Of a DNA stretch of 64,000 nt, positions 10,038 through 19,895 are shown in pieces. Under the pieces are notes generated by a model. The model did not search any database. It was given only the letters and a program-made list of their open reading frames with translations, and had not been told where the DNA came from. The first letter of the stretch is position 1, and each line of letters opens with the position of its first letter. The DNA is from Nesterenkonia halotolerans. GTDB lineage: Bacteria > Actinomycetota > Actinomycetes > Actinomycetales > Micrococcaceae. Position numbers and translations under genes: made by a program. The stretch spans positions 558,001 through 622,000 of the forward strand of contig NZ_JADBEE010000001.1 in NCBI RefSeq assembly GCF_014874065.1, read 5' to 3'.

Positions 10038-11788
10038 GGTCCCTGGTTGTCCTGGGCCGGCTCGCCCTCACAGATCTCCGGGTTCTCCTCGCAATAAGCG
10101 TTGAACTCCTGGACGTACTCCCGGTGCTGCTCGTAGGTCTCGGCGAACTTCGTCTCACCGGTCTCGAGGTTCGTCGTGATCCAGTAGTAGTTGTCGCTCG
10201 GCTCGGGGTTGCCGGCGGCCTCGATCGTCTCTTCGCTGGGAGCGGCGATCGGCCCCGGTGGAAGGCCCTCGTTCTGGTAGGTGTTGTACGGGTTCGAGGC
10301 GTCCTGACGCTCTTCGTCGGTGAACTGCACGCTCTGTGTGCCGAGGCCGTAGATCACCGCGGCGTCGATCTGCAGCAGGCCACCGGTCTCGTCATTGCTG
10401 GGGTCGAGACGGTTCTCGATGATTCCGGCGATCATCTCGTAATCGCCGGGCAGGCCCTCCGCGGTGAGCAGCGAGGCGATGATGATCGTCTCCCACTGCT
10501 CGTCCTCCTCGGTGACACCGGCCTCTTCGAGCCGCTCGAAGGTGCCGTCCACCATCTGCTGCAGGATGTCTTCGGGATCCGCACCCACCTCGGGGTTGTA
10601 CAGCCCCGAGGCGAGGTAGCCCTCGAGCGAGGTCGCCTCTTCGGGCAGCCCGTAGGCAGTGGGGTCGCTGGCGGCCTGGCGGATGTCGCTCTCGGGTATC
10701 CCCGTGCCGTTGGCTATCGCTGACAGGGCCGCGTCGATGCGCATGCCGGCGCGCAGATCGATGAAGTCGACGGCCTCCTCCTCGTCGAAGAGGATGGCCA
10801 CGGCATCTTCGGCGGGCATCTGCTCGCGCATCGGGAACTCGCCCTCGAAGACCTCACGGGTTCCCTCGAGCTGCTCGTAGGCATCGTCGAAGGCGTCGGC
10901 GCTGGCGATGATTCCCTGCTCCAGGAGTCGGCCTCGCACCGCGATCGGACCGTCTCCCGGCTCCACGGTGAACTCGACGTTCTCGCCCGCCTGGGTCTCG
11001 AAGTCCTGCGGACCGTCGCCGCCCAGCAGGGACTGCAGGACCACCACGAAGCCCACCACCAGCACCGCAAAGAGGCCGAAGGCCACGCTGAGCGTCAGGT
11101 TGCGTCGTCGGCGCTTATCGCGCCGTCGCTGCAGGACCGCCTGAGTGGTGCCGCCATCTACGGCCGAGACGGTCTGATATCCACGTCCATGGCTGGAGGA
11201 AGAGATGAGAAGCGGTGTCCCGTCGTCGTCGTGATGAATGCGGGTGCCCTCGTAGTGGAGTTCGCCGTTCTCATCGAAGTGTTCGTTCTCGTCGTAGTGC
11301 TGATCGTCGTAGCGTCCCTCGACATAGTGCTCATCCACATAGTGCCCCTCAGGGTCGTCCTCCAGTGGATAGCCGGTGGACTCGTCGACGGCCTGTTCGG
11401 TCTCCTGGTCGACCTCGTCGGGTGAGACCACCTGATCGAAGGGGGTCACCACGCGATCGAAACTGGTGGGCTGGGCCGGTGTGGCTGGCGGCGAGGGTTG
11501 CGCTGCGGGCGGCTCGGCAGGTGGGTCCTCGCGTTCGAGCTTGCCCTGGGTGACCTCTTCCTGGTTGAAGATCACGGATTCCTGCACCGGCGCGATGTTC
11601 GGCAGCGGGACCTGGCGTGCGGAGGTCGCTGAGGACTGTCGGCGAGCGTTGCGGAGCGTCTCGTCCAGGGCACGCTGCTGCGCTGCGGTCTGACGCTCGC
11701 GCTGCTCGGCGAGCTCACGCTCGCGCGCCTCGCGAATTTCGCGACGGCTGCGCGGAGAGCCTGCCTCATGCGGCTGTTGATCGCTCAC
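10034..11788 (-). CDS. mltG: Endolytic murein transglycosylase MltG (YceG family)
   Basis: Cleaves nascent glycan strands in the membrane and so sets strand length. The protein has 584 residues. An unusually long N-terminal cytoplasmic part has Arg/Glu-rich coiled coil (10-55), a Pro/Ala linker (89-108), and an acidic His/Tyr-rich stretch (149-187) of repeated HYDE/HYVE-like units. One membrane segment at 231-252 follows a basic RRRDKRRRR stop. The extracellular YceG domain contains ASLLTAEG, whose Glu444 aligns with the expected catalytic glutamate, then ENRL and DAAVIYGLG. The start is GTG with GTGAGGA upstream. Confidence 0.94.
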   Translation of the reverse strand: MSDQQPHEAGSPRSRREIREARERELAEQRERQTAAQQRALDETLRNARRQSSATSARQVPLPNIAPVQESVIFNQEEVTQGKLEREDPPAEPPAAQPSPPATPAQPTSFDRVVTPFDQVVSPDEVDQETEQAVDESTGYPLEDDPEGHYVDEHYVEGRYDDQHYDENEHFDENGELHYEGTRIHHDDDGTPLLISSSSHGRGYQTVSAVDGGTTQAVLQRRRDKRRRRNLTLSVAFGLFAVLVVGFVVVLQSLLGGDGPQDFETQAGENVEFTVEPGDGPIAVRGRLLEQGIIASADAFDDAYEQLEGTREVFEGEFPMREQMPAEDAVAILFDEEEAVDFIDLRAGMRIDAALSAIANGTGIPESDIRQAASDPTAYGLPEEATSLEGYLASGLYNPEVGADPEDILQQMVDGTFERLEEAGVTEEDEQWETIIIASLLTAEGLPGDYEMIAGIIENRLDPSNDETGGLLQIDAAVIYGLGTQSVQFTDEERQDASNPYNTYQNEGLPPGPIAAPSEETIEAAGNPEPSDNYYWITTNLETGETKFAETYEQHREYVQEFNAYCEENPEICEGEPAQDNQGP

Positions 11789-11880
11789 GCGGGGTCCTCA
11801 CTGGATATCGACGGCACAACTTCCCGCGGCTCCCGGGATGGGCAGGGGCCGCAGAATCTCTGACGAGTGTAATCTATTCG

Positions 11881-13170
11881 TTACTTCAACATATCGCGCC
11901 AGCTTCTGCGCGCGTCGAGAGCCTCCTGCGCCTGCTCGATAGAACGAGTGTCTCCGCTGGCCTGGGCCGACTCAAGCTCACGTTCAAGTCCAGCAATAGT
12001 CTCGTCCAGCTGGCTGAGCATCGAGTTCTGCCGGGCGATCGTCTCGGGATCGGTCTTGCGCCAGTGCGCAGCCTCGGCATCCCGGAAGGCGTCCTGGACC
12101 TGCTTCAGCCGACCCTCGGTGCTCTTCATGTCCTGGCGAGGCACGCGTCCGGCCGCATCCCAGCGCGCCAGCAGCGACTGGTACTGCTCCCGCGAAGCCT
12201 CGGGGTTCTCGAAGGGCATCAGGGCCTCGAGCTTCTCCAGGATCTCCAGCTTCACGACGAGGTTCTCGGCGTATTCGGCATCGGTCTCCGCGTTGACCTT
12301 GTCGCGGGCTCCGAAGAAGACGTCCTGAGCGGCCCGGAAGCGAGTCCACTGGGAGTCATCGGTCTTTCGGGCGCCGCGGCCCAGCGCCTTCCAGTCGTCC
12401 ATGAGGCGGTGGTAGGCCTTCGTGGTGGAGCCGTAGTCCTCGGAGTCCTTCAGCGCCTCAGCCTCGGCGATCAGCGCCTCCTTGGCCGCCTTGATGTCAC
12501 CGTGCTCCTTGTCCCGCGTGGCGAAGAACGCGCGGCGGTTCTTCTCGAAGAGATTGCGGGCGCTGCGGAATCGCTTCCAGTAGGGGTCCTCCTGGGACTT
12601 GGTCAGCCGCGGGGGCTTCTTCTGCTCGCCCTTCCAGGCTTCGAAGAGCTCATTCATCCGCGCCTGGGCGCTCTTCCAGTGCTGGGTGCTGGGATCCGCT
12701 CCGGCGAGCACCTCGGCCTCAGCCACGATCCGCTCCCGAGTGGCCAGATGCTCGGCGAGGACGGCTTCGGTCTCCTGCTGCTCCACGGCGTTGCGGGCCT
12801 GGATCTCGACCGTGAGCTGCTCGAGCAGCGCAGCCAGTGCAGCGGTGTCCCCTACCCACACGCCGTCCTGAAGCTCTGTGGCGATGTGCTGGGCGGACTC
12901 CTGCAGGGCCTTGGCGGAGTCTGCTCCCGCCGCGATGCGCGCGCGCAGCAGCAGGGCACGGTTGAACAGCTCGTCGAACTTGCGGGTGAAGTACAGCAGC
13001 GCCTCATCTGCACTGGCGCCGGAGAACTGACCCACGTAGGTCTCGGTCGGCTCCCCCTCCGCGGCATTCTCGGTCAGCGCGAAGACGTGCCCTTCCTCAT
13101 CCACGCGGGCAAAGCGATGGGCGTCTGGGAGGGATGTCTCATGATGATCGGGCTTGACTGCAGGACTCAT
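11881..13170 (-). CDS. DUF349 family protein
   Basis: A 429-residue helical protein with several repeats of the DUF349 type: W-K-x-x-G/A segments such as DDWKALGR and LLARWDAAGR alternate with EKNRRAFFATRD and RAAQDVFFGARD. It is rich in Lys, Glu and Ala and likely forms long coiled coils. No enzymatic motif is visible, and the molecular role of the family is unsettled. The start ATG at 13170 was chosen because the frame upstream is antisense to hisS and not conserved. It diverges from hisS across an 81-base gap. Confidence 0.9.
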   Translation of the reverse strand: MSPAVKPDHHETSLPDAHRFARVDEEGHVFALTENAAEGEPTETYVGQFSGASADEALLYFTRKFDELFNRALLLRARIAAGADSAKALQESAQHIATELQDGVWVGDTAALAALLEQLTVEIQARNAVEQQETEAVLAEHLATRERIVAEAEVLAGADPSTQHWKSAQARMNELFEAWKGEQKKPPRLTKSQEDPYWKRFRSARNLFEKNRRAFFATRDKEHGDIKAAKEALIAEAEALKDSEDYGSTTKAYHRLMDDWKALGRGARKTDDSQWTRFRAAQDVFFGARDKVNAETDAEYAENLVVKLEILEKLEALMPFENPEASREQYQSLLARWDAAGRVPRQDMKSTEGRLKQVQDAFRDAEAAHWRKTDPETIARQNSMLSQLDETIAGLERELESAQASGDTRSIEQAQEALDARRSWRDMLK

Positions 13171-13193
13171 GCCCACCAGCGTACCGGAGCCGC

Positions 13194-13199
13194 TATGAT
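13194..13199 (+). promoter_or_regulatory. Candidate hisS promoter -10 element
   Basis: TATGAT in the 81-base divergent gap between the DUF349 gene and hisS, 52 bases before the hisS ATG. No good -35 is visible. Confidence 0.4.
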
Positions 13200-13251
13200 G
13201 AACGGGCCCGATTCCAGGCTCCCCCGACGACCAAGGACTGCGCGCACACTC

Positions 13252-14592
13252 ATGGCACGAACCACCTCTCTCTCCGGCTTCACCGAATGGCTCCCCGAAG
13301 AGCGGCTGGTGGAGCTGCACGTGCTGGACACCCTTCGCGAGGTCTTCGAACGCCATGGCTTCGGCTCCATCGAGTCCCGCGCCGTGGAGACCATCGACAC
13401 GCTCCTGCAGAAGGGCGAGATCGACAAGGAGATCTACGCGGTCTCCCGGCTGCAGGAGGAGGACGGCAAAGAGGCACGCCTTGCGCTGCACTTCGATCTG
13501 ACGGTCCCGTTCGCCCGCTACGTCGTGGAGAACGCGGGGCACCTGGACTTCCCGTTCCGGCGGTATCAGATACAGAAGGTCTGGCGCGGCGAACGCCCAC
13601 AGGACGGCCGGTTCCGTGAATTCACCCAGGCCGACATCGACCTGGTGGGCGACGGCGCCCTGCCCTTCCGCAGCGACGTGGAGATCGCGCTGGTCATGGC
13701 GCAGGCACTGGAAGCGCTGCCCATCGGGGACTTCATGCTCCGGGTCAACAACCGCAAGCTCTCCGAGGGCTTCTACCGCTCCATCGGCCTCACCGACACC
13801 ACGGCCGTGCTGCGCGCCATCGACAAGCTGGAGAAGATCGGTGCTCAGAAGGTGGCTGAGGAGCTCACCTCCACCGGTGCGGCCACCCCGGCCCAGGCGC
13901 AGCAGGCGCTGGAACTCGCGCAGATCCGCGCCACCGACACCTCCTTCGTCGCGCAGGTCCGCGGACTCCTCGGCGACACCGCCGCGGACGAGCTGCTCGA
14001 GGCCGGGCTCGCCGAGCTGGAAGAGGTGGTCGCCGAGCTGAACAAGCGCGTCCCCGGACGAGTCACCGCCGATCTGTCCATCGCCCGAGGACTCGACTAC
14101 TACACCGGCACCGTCTATGAGACGGTGCTGCTCGGCCATGAGTCACTGGGCTCGGTGTGCTCCGGTGGACGCTATGAATCACTGGCCTCCAAGGGCAAGC
14201 GCAGCTTCCCGGGCGTCGGCCTCTCCATCGGGGTGACCCGACTGATCTCCCGGATCCTCGCCGAGGGTGGTCTCTCCGCCACGCGCAAGGTCCCTGCTGC
14301 GGTCTATGTGGCGCTGCGCTCCGATGAGGACTGGGGAGCTGCCCAGGACGTGGCCGATACGCTTCGGGCCCGCGGCCTCAACGTCGAGGTGGCCCTGAAG
14401 GCGGAGAAGTTCGGCAAGCAGATCCGCCATGCCGACCGCCGCGGCATCCCCTATGTCTGGTTCACCGATGACGACGGGGCCCACGAGGTCAAGGACATCC
14501 GCTCCGGGGACCAGTTCAGCGCCGATCCCGCCAGCTGGACTCCGCCGGCCGATGACCGGCTGCCACGGATAGTAGAATCAGCCACCGACTGA
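13252..14592 (+). CDS. hisS: Histidyl-tRNA synthetase
   Basis: Charges tRNA-His. This 446-residue class IIa synthetase has motif 2 (QKVWRGERPQDGRFREF), the histidine-specific ARGLDYYTGTVYE, and motif 3 (GGRYESL through PGVGLSIGVTRL). The C-terminal anticodon-binding domain begins at about residue 355. The open frame continues upstream for more than 500 codons, but that part is antisense to the DUF349 gene. ATG 13252 begins the conserved protein, and a weak AAGGA lies upstream. A second in-frame ATG at 13198 is possible but adds unconserved residues. Confidence 0.97.
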   Translation: MARTTSLSGFTEWLPEERLVELHVLDTLREVFERHGFGSIESRAVETIDTLLQKGEIDKEIYAVSRLQEEDGKEARLALHFDLTVPFARYVVENAGHLDFPFRRYQIQKVWRGERPQDGRFREFTQADIDLVGDGALPFRSDVEIALVMAQALEALPIGDFMLRVNNRKLSEGFYRSIGLTDTTAVLRAIDKLEKIGAQKVAEELTSTGAATPAQAQQALELAQIRATDTSFVAQVRGLLGDTAADELLEAGLAELEEVVAELNKRVPGRVTADLSIARGLDYYTGTVYETVLLGHESLGSVCSGGRYESLASKGKRSFPGVGLSIGVTRLISRILAEGGLSATRKVPAAVYVALRSDEDWGAAQDVADTLRARGLNVEVALKAEKFGKQIRHADRRGIPYVWFTDDDGAHEVKDIRSGDQFSADPASWTPPADDRLPRIVESATD

Positions 14593-14648
14593 CCCCCGCT
14601 GGACCACACGTCCAGCGCACCAGCTAAAGATCCCTCAGGAAGGACACC

Positions 14649-16457
14649 GTGCTCCGCACACATACCTCCGGCTCACTGAACGCCGCGCACATAGGTCAGA
14701 CCGTCACCCTCACCGGATGGGTGGCGCGACGCCGAGACCACGGCGGGGTGGCCTTCCTCGACCTGCGTGACGCATCCGGAGTCGCCCAGGTCGTGGTGCG
14801 CGAGGAGGCGGACTTCGACCCGCTGCGCAACGAGTTCGTGCTGCAGGTGACCGGCTCCGTGGAGCGCCGTCCAGCCGGCAACGAGAACCCGAATCTGCCC
14901 TCGGGCGAGGTCGAGCTCATCGCGGACACGGTGACGGTGCTCAACACCGCAGCCCCGCTGCCCTTCCAGATCGATGAGCATGTGGAGATCGGTGAAGAGG
15001 CCAGGCTGCGCCACCGCTATCTGGACATGCGCCGCGAGGGCCCTCAGCGCGCGCTGCGGCTGCGCTCGGAGGCGAACCGCGTCGCCCGTGACCTGCTGCA
15101 TGAGCAGGCCTTCACCGAGATCGAGACCCCCACGTTGACCCGGTCCACCCCAGAGGGCGCCCGCGACTTCCTGGTCCCGGCCCGGCTGGCCCCTGGTGCC
15201 TGGTACGCACTGCCCCAGTCCCCGCAGCTGTTCAAGCAGCTGCTGCAGGTCGGTGGATTCGAGAAGTACTACCAGATCGCGCGCTGCTACCGCGATGAGG
15301 ATTTCCGCGCCGACCGCCAGCCCGAGTTCACCCAGCTCGACATCGAGGCGAGCTTCGTGGAGCAGGAGGACATCCTCTCCCTGGCAGAGGAGCTCGTGCG
15401 CCGGCTCTGGAAGCTGATCGACGTCGAGCTGCCCGCGCAGATCCCGCACATCACCTACCACGAGGCCATGGCCCGCTACGGCTCGGACAAGCCGGACCTG
15501 CGCTTCGATCTGGAGCTCACCGAGCTCACCGAGTACTTCAAGGACACCAGCTTCCGCGTCTTCAAGGCCGACTACGTGGGCGCCGTGGTCATGCCCGGCG
15601 GCGCCTCCCAGCCGCGCCGCACGCTCGACGCCTGGCAGGAATGGGCCAAGCAGCGCGGAGCCAAGGGCCTGGCGTATGTGCTCATCGGCGAGGACGGCGA
15701 GCTCGGCGGCCCCGTCGCGAAGAACCTGACCGATGCGGAGAAGGCCGGACTGGCAGAGGCCACCGGCGCCTCCCCCGGTGACTGCATCTTCTTCGCCGCC
15801 GGCGAGGTCTCCCCCTCGCGCGGCCTGCTCGGCGCCGCCCGCAACGAGATCGCCTCCCGGGTGGGTCTCATCGACGAGAACGCCTGGTCCTTCGCCTGGG
15901 TGGTCGACGCTCCGATGTTCGAGCCTGCAGCCCAGGCCCAGGCCGCAGGAGACGTGGCCGTCGGCTCCGGCGCCTGGACCGCCGTCCACCACGCCTTCAC
16001 CGCACCCAAGCCCGAGTTCGCCGAGGGCTTCGATCAGGATCCGGGTTCGGCCCTGGCGAACGCCTATGACCTCGTCTGCAACGGCAACGAGATCGCCGGC
16101 GGTTCGCTGCGTGTCTACCGGCGCGATGTGCAGGAGCGCATCTTCAAAGTGATGGGCATCCCCGAGGATGAGGCCCAGGAGAAGTTCGGCTTCCTGCTCG
16201 ACGCCTTCAAGTTCGGCGCCCCGCCCCATGGCGGCATCGCCTTCGGCTGGGACCGGGTCGTCTCGCTGCTCGCCGGGGAGGACTCGATCCGCGAAGTCAT
16301 CGCCTTCCCCAAGTCCGGCGGCGGCTACGACCCGCTGACCGCCGCTCCTGCCCCGATCACTGCCCAGCAGCGCAAGGAAGCCGGCGTGGACGCCAAGCCC
16401 GAGCTCACATCTGATGCCGCGGCGCAGACTCAGGGCGGGGAGAAGGCGAAGGCCTGA
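14649..16457 (+). CDS. aspS: Aspartyl-tRNA synthetase
   Basis: Charges tRNA-Asp, and tRNA-Asn too if the enzyme is of the non-discriminating type; that cannot be decided from sequence alone. The 602-residue bacterial-type class IIb enzyme has an N-terminal OB fold with [19 protein letters not shown], motif 2 ([19 protein letters not shown]), the GAD insertion domain, and motif 3 (GIAFGWDRV). The start is GTG with AGGAAGGA upstream, 56 bases after hisS, so co-transcription is likely. A short Ala/Lys/Gly-rich tail follows the catalytic domain. Confidence 0.97.
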   Translation: MLRTHTSGSLNAAHIGQTVTLTGWVARRRDHGGVAFLDLRDASGVAQVVVREEADFDPLRNEFVLQVTGSVERRPAGNENPNLPSGEVELIADTVTVLNTAAPLPFQIDEHVEIGEEARLRHRYLDMRREGPQRALRLRSEANRVARDLLHEQAFTEIETPTLTRSTPEGARDFLVPARLAPGAWYALPQSPQLFKQLLQVGGFEKYYQIARCYRDEDFRADRQPEFTQLDIEASFVEQEDILSLAEELVRRLWKLIDVELPAQIPHITYHEAMARYGSDKPDLRFDLELTELTEYFKDTSFRVFKADYVGAVVMPGGASQPRRTLDAWQEWAKQRGAKGLAYVLIGEDGELGGPVAKNLTDAEKAGLAEATGASPGDCIFFAAGEVSPSRGLLGAARNEIASRVGLIDENAWSFAWVVDAPMFEPAAQAQAAGDVAVGSGAWTAVHHAFTAPKPEFAEGFDQDPGSALANAYDLVCNGNEIAGGSLRVYRRDVQERIFKVMGIPEDEAQEKFGFLLDAFKFGAPPHGGIAFGWDRVVSLLAGEDSIREVIAFPKSGGGYDPLTAAPAPITAQQRKEAGVDAKPELTSDAAAQTQGGEKAKA

Positions 16458-16523
16458 TCCTCACCGGGTAATCTGGAACAGATTTCTTCGAATCTTTCTA
16501 CGAACCCACCTCTAGGAGGCGCA

Positions 16524-18032
16524 GTGGCCGATCCAATCTCCGGGGACCTCTTCGCCTCCGATGACTTCGGCGACGACGACGCGCCCGTGGCTGCTGCGGC
16601 AGAGCCGGGCGCGCGTCGTCGTCATACCCCGCTGGCAGTGCGGATGCGTCCGCGCACCCTCGAGGAGATCCTCGGACAGCAGCACCTGCTCGAACACGGC
16701 TCTCCGCTGCGCGTCCTCGCCGAAGGCTCGCGAGGACCCGCCGGGGCCTCCTCGGTGATCCTCTACGGGCCTCCCGGCACCGGTAAGACCACACTGGCCC
16801 ATGTCCTGGCGCGCGGCGCCTCACGGAAGTTCGTCGAGCTCTCCGCGATCCGCGCCGGGGTCAAGGACGTGCGCCAGGTGATGGACCGGGCGCTGGAAGA
16901 CCGTGATCTGCGCGGTCAGACCACGGTGCTGTTCCTCGATGAGATCCACCGATTCAACAAGGCGCAGCAGGACGCGCTTCTGCCCGGAGTCGAGAACGGC
17001 TGGGTGATCCTGGTCGCGGCCACCACCGAGAACCCCTCCTTCTCCATCATCGCGCCGCTGCTCTCCCGATCGCTGATGCTCACCCTGCGATCACTGACCT
17101 CCGAGGACCTCTCCGGGCTGATCACTCGGGCACTGGAGGACACTCGCGGACTGGACTCAGCCTTCGAGCTGGAGGACGCCGCGCGAGATCATATTCTGCG
17201 CATGGCCGGTGGAGACGCCCGACGGGTGCTCACCACGCTGGAGGCCGCAGCCGCAGTGGCCGCCGGCAAGGCTGCTGACGGCCAAGCACCTGACCACCCG
17301 GACCCCGCCGGCAAGACTGCTGACGACCACGCAGCCGAGGATCAGACGACCGACGGCAGCACGGAGCAGACCCGACCGGACACCCCCGCCGCCCCGGTCA
17401 CGATCACCGCCAAGGACGCGGAGCAGGCTATGGACTTCGCGGTGCAGCGCTACGACCGGGATGGTGACCAGCACTACGACATCGTCTCGGCGTTCATCAA
17501 GTCATTGCGCGGCTCCGACCCTGATGCGGCGCTGCACTACCTGGCACGCATGATCGTCGCCGGTGAGGACCCCCGCTTCATCGCCCGTCGACTGGTCATC
17601 GCTGCGGGCGAGGAGGTCGGGATGGCCGACCCCACCGCGCTGCAGACCGCCATGGCCGCCGCCGACGCGGTCGCGCTGATCGGCATGCCCGAGGCGCGGA
17701 TCCTGCTGGGTCAGGCCACCGTGCACATCGCGACGGCCCCGAAGTCCAATGCCTCCTATAAGGCGCTGGACGCCGCCATCGCCGATGTCCGGAACGGCAA
17801 GTCGGGGCTTGTCCCGCCGCACCTGCGTGATGCCCACTACTCCGGCGCCCACCGGATGGGCCATGGCAAGGGCTATGTCTATGCCCATGATCAGCCGCAC
17901 CATGTGGCGACCCAGCAGTACCCGCCCGATGAGCTGATCGGAGTCGACTATTACAAGCCCACCGGCAACGGGGCCGAGCGCGCCGTCGCCGAGCGGCTGG
18001 AGAAGCTGCGCTCCATCATCCGCGGCAGCTGA
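16524..18032 (+). CDS. rarA: Replication-associated recombination protein A (RarA/MgsA AAA+ ATPase)
   Basis: Clamp-loader-like AAA+ ATPase acting at stalled forks. The 502-residue protein has Walker [10 protein letters not shown] (82-90), Walker B LFLDEIH, sensor 1 ATTENPS and an SRS arginine-finger region. The C-terminal tetramerisation domain contains [20 protein letters not shown]. The start is GTG after an AGGAGG-like site. Residues about 248-290 are an acidic, low-complexity insertion not typical of the family. It contains a 27-bp imperfect duplication giving GKAADGQA and GKTADDHA. Confidence 0.96.
   Translation: MADPISGDLFASDDFGDDDAPVAAAAEPGARRRHTPLAVRMRPRTLEEILGQQHLLEHGSPLRVLAEGSRGPAGASSVILYGPPGTGKTTLAHVLARGASRKFVELSAIRAGVKDVRQVMDRALEDRDLRGQTTVLFLDEIHRFNKAQQDALLPGVENGWVILVAATTENPSFSIIAPLLSRSLMLTLRSLTSEDLSGLITRALEDTRGLDSAFELEDAARDHILRMAGGDARRVLTTLEAAAAVAAGKAADGQAPDHPDPAGKTADDHAAEDQTTDGSTEQTRPDTPAAPVTITAKDAEQAMDFAVQRYDRDGDQHYDIVSAFIKSLRGSDPDAALHYLARMIVAGEDPRFIARRLVIAAGEEVGMADPTALQTAMAAADAVALIGMPEARILLGQATVHIATAPKSNASYKALDAAIADVRNGKSGLVPPHLRDAHYSGAHRMGHGKGYVYAHDQPHHVATQQYPPDELIGVDYYKPTGNGAERAVAERLEKLRSIIRGS
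17262..17333. repeat. 27-bp imperfect direct repeat inside rarA
   Basis: Copies at 17262-17288 and 17307-17333 differ at three bases and are separated by 18 bases. They start in the same codon frame and build the acidic insertion of RarA. Confidence 0.8.
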
Positions 18033-18116
18033 GCCGCCCCACGACACGAGCAGCCGCGGACGCCGCACCGCGGCAGCAGCTGCGTCGCCCAGGCCTGAGC
18101 GGCCGCTGCGTCGCAT

Positions 18117-18159
18117 ACAGAAGCGGCCGCCTCCCGCAGAGGGAGACGGCCGCTTCTGT
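18117..18159. terminator. Bidirectional terminator between rarA and qcrB
   Basis: A perfect 13-bp stem (18117-18129 with 18147-18159), one mismatch, then a 5-bp inner stem (18131-18135 with 18141-18145) around loop GCAGA. It lies between two converging genes and ends 8 bases from the qcrB stop, so it can serve both strands. Confidence 0.9.
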
Positions 18160-18167
18160 GTATCGCG

Positions 18168-19895
18168 TCAGTGCTTGCTGGACTCCAGTTGAGCCGAGGC
18201 GGCCGCAGGAAGCGCGGCCGAGGACTCGTGGTGATCGTGGGACAGTGCCTCGAGGTACTCCTCGCGGCTGACCGGTGCCACCCGATCTTCGAAGAAGACC
18301 CGGTTCAGGCCTGCACGGGACTTCTCCAGCAGCGAGACCTTGCCCTTGGCGTTGGGCCGGGCCGGGGTCGGCTCCGGGGACTCGTAGGCCACCAGGGTGA
18401 AGAGCTCGTAGTCATTGACCCGGTTGTGCTTCTCACGGAACTCGCCGTGGGGAAGCATCTCGATGACTCCGGCCTCGTTGCCGTGCAGCACGATCTCACG
18501 ATCCTTGCGCTGCAGCGCCAGACATATCCGCTTGGTGATGATGAAGGTGAGGATCGGTCCTGCAAAGAACAGCACACGGAGCCAGATGATCACGTCGTTG
18601 AGCGAGAGCGAGAAGTGCGTGGCCATCAGGTCCGAGGACGCGGCACCCCACATCACGAAGTACCAGACCATCATGGCCATGCCGAAGGCGGTGCGGCCCG
18701 GTGCGTTGCGGGGACGGTCCAGAACATGGTGTTCCTTCTTGTCGCCGGTGATCCATGCCTCCAGGAAGGGCCACACGAAGAGTCCGACGAGGAGAGCAGT
18801 GATCGGGATGAACGTGGCCAGCACCGGCGTTGCCACGCTGTTGCCGCCCCATGGAGTCGGCAGAACGAACTCCAGCGGGATGTCTCCGATATAGCCGGGC
18901 ATCAGTCGCAGCACGCCGTCGAACCAGCCGATGTACCAGTCGGGCTGAGTGCCCGCCTGCACCGGGGAGGGGTCATAGGGCCCGTAGTTCCAGAGCGCGT
19001 TGATCTGGAAGAGCCCGGCGAGCAGCGCCAGCACGCCGAACACGACGAACAGGAATCCGCCGGCCTTGGCGGCGTAGACCGGTCCGATCGGGTAGCCGAC
19101 GACGTTGCGCTCAGTGCGACCCGGGCCAGGGTACTGGGTGTGCTTGTGCACCACGACCATGAACAGGTGCACCGCGATCAGGACGAGGATCACTGCAGGG
19201 ATGACGAAGATGTGCAGCGAGTACAGGCGGGGGATGACCTCGTCTCCGGGGAACTCGCCGCCGAAGAGGAAGAAGGAGATGTACGTGCCGACCATCGGGA
19301 TGGCCTTGAGCATGCCGTCGATGATGCGCAGGCCGTTGCCGGAGAGCACCTCGTCGGGCAGCGAGTACCCGGTGAAGCCCGCGCCGAGACCGGCGATGAG
19401 CAGCGCACAGCCGACGACCCAGTTGAGCTCGCGCGGCTTGCGGAAGGCGCCGGTGAAGAACACGCGGAGCATGTGCACGGCCATGGCCATGACGAACATC
19501 AGCGCACCCCAGTGGTGCAGCTGGCGCATGAACAGCCCGCCGCGAACGTCGAAGGACAGCTCCAGCGCGGTGGCGTAGGCCATCGACATCTCCACGCCCT
19601 GCATGGGCGCGTAGGAGCCGTCGTACTGCGTGCTGGCCATGGAGGGATCGAACCAGAAGGTCAGGAACGCGCCGGAGACCACGGTGATGAGGAAGCTGTA
19701 GAGCGCGACCTCACCGAACATGAATGTCCAGTGGTCGGGGAAGACCTTGCGGCCGAACTCGCGGACCATTCCGGTGCCGCCCACGCGCTGATCCACGTAG
19801 TTGGAGATCCGGCCGGTGCGCGTCGCCGGCTGGTACTGATCCACCTCGGCGTACTGCGCCTCGGTGTACTTGGGTTCTAGAGACTGAGTGCTCAT
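18168..19895 (-). CDS. qcrB: Cytochrome bc1 complex cytochrome b subunit
   Basis: Di-heme membrane subunit that oxidises menaquinol and passes electrons to the Rieske protein and QcrC. The 575-residue, many-helix protein has the QLHHWGALMF and HMLRVFFTGAF heme region and, later, the HIFVIPAVI segment. A long hydrophilic C-terminal tail is typical of actinobacterial QcrB. The start overlaps the qcrA stop by 4 bases. It is the last gene of ctaE-qcrC-qcrA-qcrB. Confidence 0.97.
   Translation of the reverse strand: MSTQSLEPKYTEAQYAEVDQYQPATRTGRISNYVDQRVGGTGMVREFGRKVFPDHWTFMFGEVALYSFLITVVSGAFLTFWFDPSMASTQYDGSYAPMQGVEMSMAYATALELSFDVRGGLFMRQLHHWGALMFVMAMAVHMLRVFFTGAFRKPRELNWVVGCALLIAGLGAGFTGYSLPDEVLSGNGLRIIDGMLKAIPMVGTYISFFLFGGEFPGDEVIPRLYSLHIFVIPAVILVLIAVHLFMVVVHKHTQYPGPGRTERNVVGYPIGPVYAAKAGGFLFVVFGVLALLAGLFQINALWNYGPYDPSPVQAGTQPDWYIGWFDGVLRLMPGYIGDIPLEFVLPTPWGGNSVATPVLATFIPITALLVGLFVWPFLEAWITGDKKEHHVLDRPRNAPGRTAFGMAMMVWYFVMWGAASSDLMATHFSLSLNDVIIWLRVLFFAGPILTFIITKRICLALQRKDREIVLHGNEAGVIEMLPHGEFREKHNRVNDYELFTLVAYESPEPTPARPNAKGKVSLLEKSRAGLNRVFFEDRVAPVSREEYLEALSHDHHESSAALPAAASAQLESSKH

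Noticed and set aside
11617..13251. A 545-codon upstream extension of hisS
   Set aside because: It is antisense to the DUF349 gene and not conserved; hisS starts at 13252.
14673..16229. A 518-codon minus-strand open frame opposite aspS
   Set aside because: Leu/Gly-rich shadow without motifs; aspS has all class II motifs.
18171..19880. A 569-codon plus-strand open frame opposite qcrB
   Set aside because: Same type of shadow; qcrB on the other strand is a clear cytochrome b.
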